From the NCBI RefSeq assembly GCF_000308595.1, contig NZ_BAGA01000074.1, positions 91,459-155,458 on the forward strand: 64,000 nucleotides of DNA, written 5' to 3'. Positions 63,198-64,000 of this stretch are shown piece by piece. The notes under the pieces were generated by a model that made no database searches, was not told the origin of the DNA, and worked only from the letters and a program-made list of their open reading frames with translations. The DNA comes from Nocardia higoensis NBRC 100133 (lineage in GTDB: Bacteria > Actinomycetota > Actinomycetes > Mycobacteriales > Mycobacteriaceae). The position numbers were made by a program, and so were the translations under genes. How positions within the stretch are numbered: position 1 is the first letter of the stretch; each line of letters starts with the position of its first letter.

Positions 63198-63935
63198 TCA
63201 TCGCCAGCCGCCGTCGAGAGCGAGCGTGGCGCCGGTGGCGAAGGAGGACGCCTCGGTGGCGAAGAACAGGGCGGCGCCGACGATCTCGTGCGGCTCGCCG
63301 ATTCGGCCGAGCGCGTTGCGCCGGGTGAGTTCGGCGCGCAGCTCTTCGGGCCAGGCCGCGGAGATGTCGGTGGCGAACGGGCCACATTGGATGGTGTTGA
63401 CCCGAACCGAGGGGCCGAAGGTCTGCGCGAGGCCTGCGGTCAGCGCGTTCAGGCCGGCCTTCGCCGCGGCGTAGGGCACGGCCAGCGGTTCCGGCTCGGC
63501 CGCCTCGATCGAGGAGATGTTGACGATGCTGCCGCCTCCGGCCGCCGCCATCCGCGTGCCGATGAGCGCCGACAGCCGGAACGGGCCCTTGAGGTTCACC
63601 CCGATCACCTTGTCGAACATCGCCTCGCTCACCTGGTCCAGGCTGGGGTAGAGCAGCGACATGCCCGCGTTGTTGACCAGCACGTCGACCCGGCCGAACT
63701 CGCCGTAGGCAGCCTCGACCAGGGCGTCGCACTGCGCCCAGTCGCTGACATCGGCCGCGACCGGCAGCGCCCGGCGTCCGTGTTCGCGGACCTGTGCGGC
63801 GAGCTCGGCGCAGCCGTCGAACTTGCGGCCGGCGATGACGACATCGGCCCCCGCGGCGGCGAAAGCGAGCACCATCTGTCGGCCGAGGCCGCGGCTGCCG
63901 CCGGTCACGAGGACGACTTTGTCGGTGAGGGGCAC
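63198..63935 (-). CDS. short-chain dehydrogenase/reductase
   Basis: The 245-residue SDR has GGSRGLGRQ near residue 12, NNAG, Ser in NISSIEAAEPEPLAVPYAAAK together with Tyr and Lys, and GGWR at the C-terminus. The GRK after the second strand suggests NADP(H). It starts with GTG at 63935 and is first gene of the SDR-TetR-acyl-CoA dehydrogenase operon. It probably performs the hydroxyacyl or ketoreductase step of the same pathway as the dehydrogenase. Confidence 0.85.
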   Translation of the reverse strand: MPLTDKVVLVTGGSRGLGRQMVLAFAAAGADVVIAGRKFDGCAELAAQVREHGRRALPVAADVSDWAQCDALVEAAYGEFGRVDVLVNNAGMSLLYPSLDQVSEAMFDKVIGVNLKGPFRLSALIGTRMAAAGGGSIVNISSIEAAEPEPLAVPYAAAKAGLNALTAGLAQTFGPSVRVNTIQCGPFATDISAAWPEELRAELTRRNALGRIGEPHEIVGAALFFATEASSFATGATLALDGGWR

Positions 63936-63959
63936 CCGCGCTCCTTCGGTCGGTGCAGG

Positions 63960-63990
63960 CGGAACACATGCGTTCCGAGGGAAATGTTCC
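63960..63990. promoter_or_regulatory. TetR-type operator before the SDR operon
   Basis: CGGAACACATGCGTTCCG (63960-63977) is an inverted repeat with CGGAAC/GTTCCG arms. A second pair of GGAA/TTCC half-sites (GGAAATGTTCC) follows within 5 bases. It stands about 25 bases upstream of the SDR start, a plausible autoregulatory site for the TetR protein encoded two genes on. Confidence 0.5.
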
Positions 63991-64000
63991 GATCAGTACA

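Noticed and set aside
1..64000. Prophage, integrative element, CRISPR array, tRNA and rRNA genes.
   Set aside because: No integrase, transposase, terminal repeat, spaced repeat array or tRNA cloverleaf was recognised. The accessory patches lack mobility genes.

Overview
The window is high-GC DNA with the gene content of a mycolata actinomycete, most likely Nocardia or a close relative. The main clues are a WhiB protein, the conserved pgsA2-gcvH-garA-merR-nuclease-merR-gcvP locus, a ChoD-type sterol oxidase, many acyl-CoA dehydrogenases and TetR regulators, and operator boxes matching the mycobacterial/rhodococcal KstR consensus. GTG and TTG starts and 1 to 4 base stop/start overlaps are common. 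I saw no rRNA, tRNA, CRISPR array, transposase or phage gene. All family names come from reading the translations; no database search was run.

1-7.3 kb: a six-gene minus-strand operon, gntR - ferredoxin - lipoprotein binding protein - permease - ATPase - flavoprotein. The binding protein carries a C-terminal NosL-like domain. The flavoprotein resembles the AprA (adenylylsulfate reductase alpha) branch of the fumarate-reductase superfamily and carries a long HEAT-repeat tail. This is the best candidate here for an undescribed system: import of an unknown solute coupled to redox chemistry by a flavoprotein/ferredoxin pair. 7.6-17.8 kb is a mixed accessory stretch: phosphoesterase, GlxA-type regulator with a dienelactone hydrolase, a tandem pair of paralogous small membrane proteins, a LysE exporter, a TerD-duplication protein, and three damaged genes (a frameshifted remnant, an ORF interrupted by an in-frame TAG, and a 5'-truncated quinone oxidoreductase).

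17.9-31.3 kb: a probable sterol/lipid-responsive region. cysD-cysNC makes APS and PAPS. An adjacent DUF1214-SDR-sulfotransferase operon resembles M. tuberculosis Rv3531c-Rv3529c. A further SDR and a SnoaL-like protein follow, with two IclR regulators. Four KstR-type boxes (TnnAACnnGTTnnA) lie in front of these genes, including cysD, so PAPS supply and its use by a sulfotransferase may be co-controlled.

31.4-45 kb: heme oxygenase, a small GlsB-like membrane protein, a ThrE-type exporter with its TetR, an ABC exporter with its TetR, an acyl-CoA oxidase, PAP2 phosphatase, a NERD-like membrane protein, DUF2252 and a ChoD-like oxidase. 45.1-52.3 kb is the glycine cleavage/FHA/MerR core locus, with a tandem glycine riboswitch before gcvP. 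52.3-55.3 kb is a compact TetR / ABC-F / virginiamycin B lyase-like module that looks like streptogramin resistance. 55.5-64 kb holds a VWA-domain binding protein, WhiB, an HNH endonuclease, a DszC-like flavoprotein divergent from an HxlR regulator, and an SDR-TetR-acyl-CoA dehydrogenase operon with a palindromic operator.
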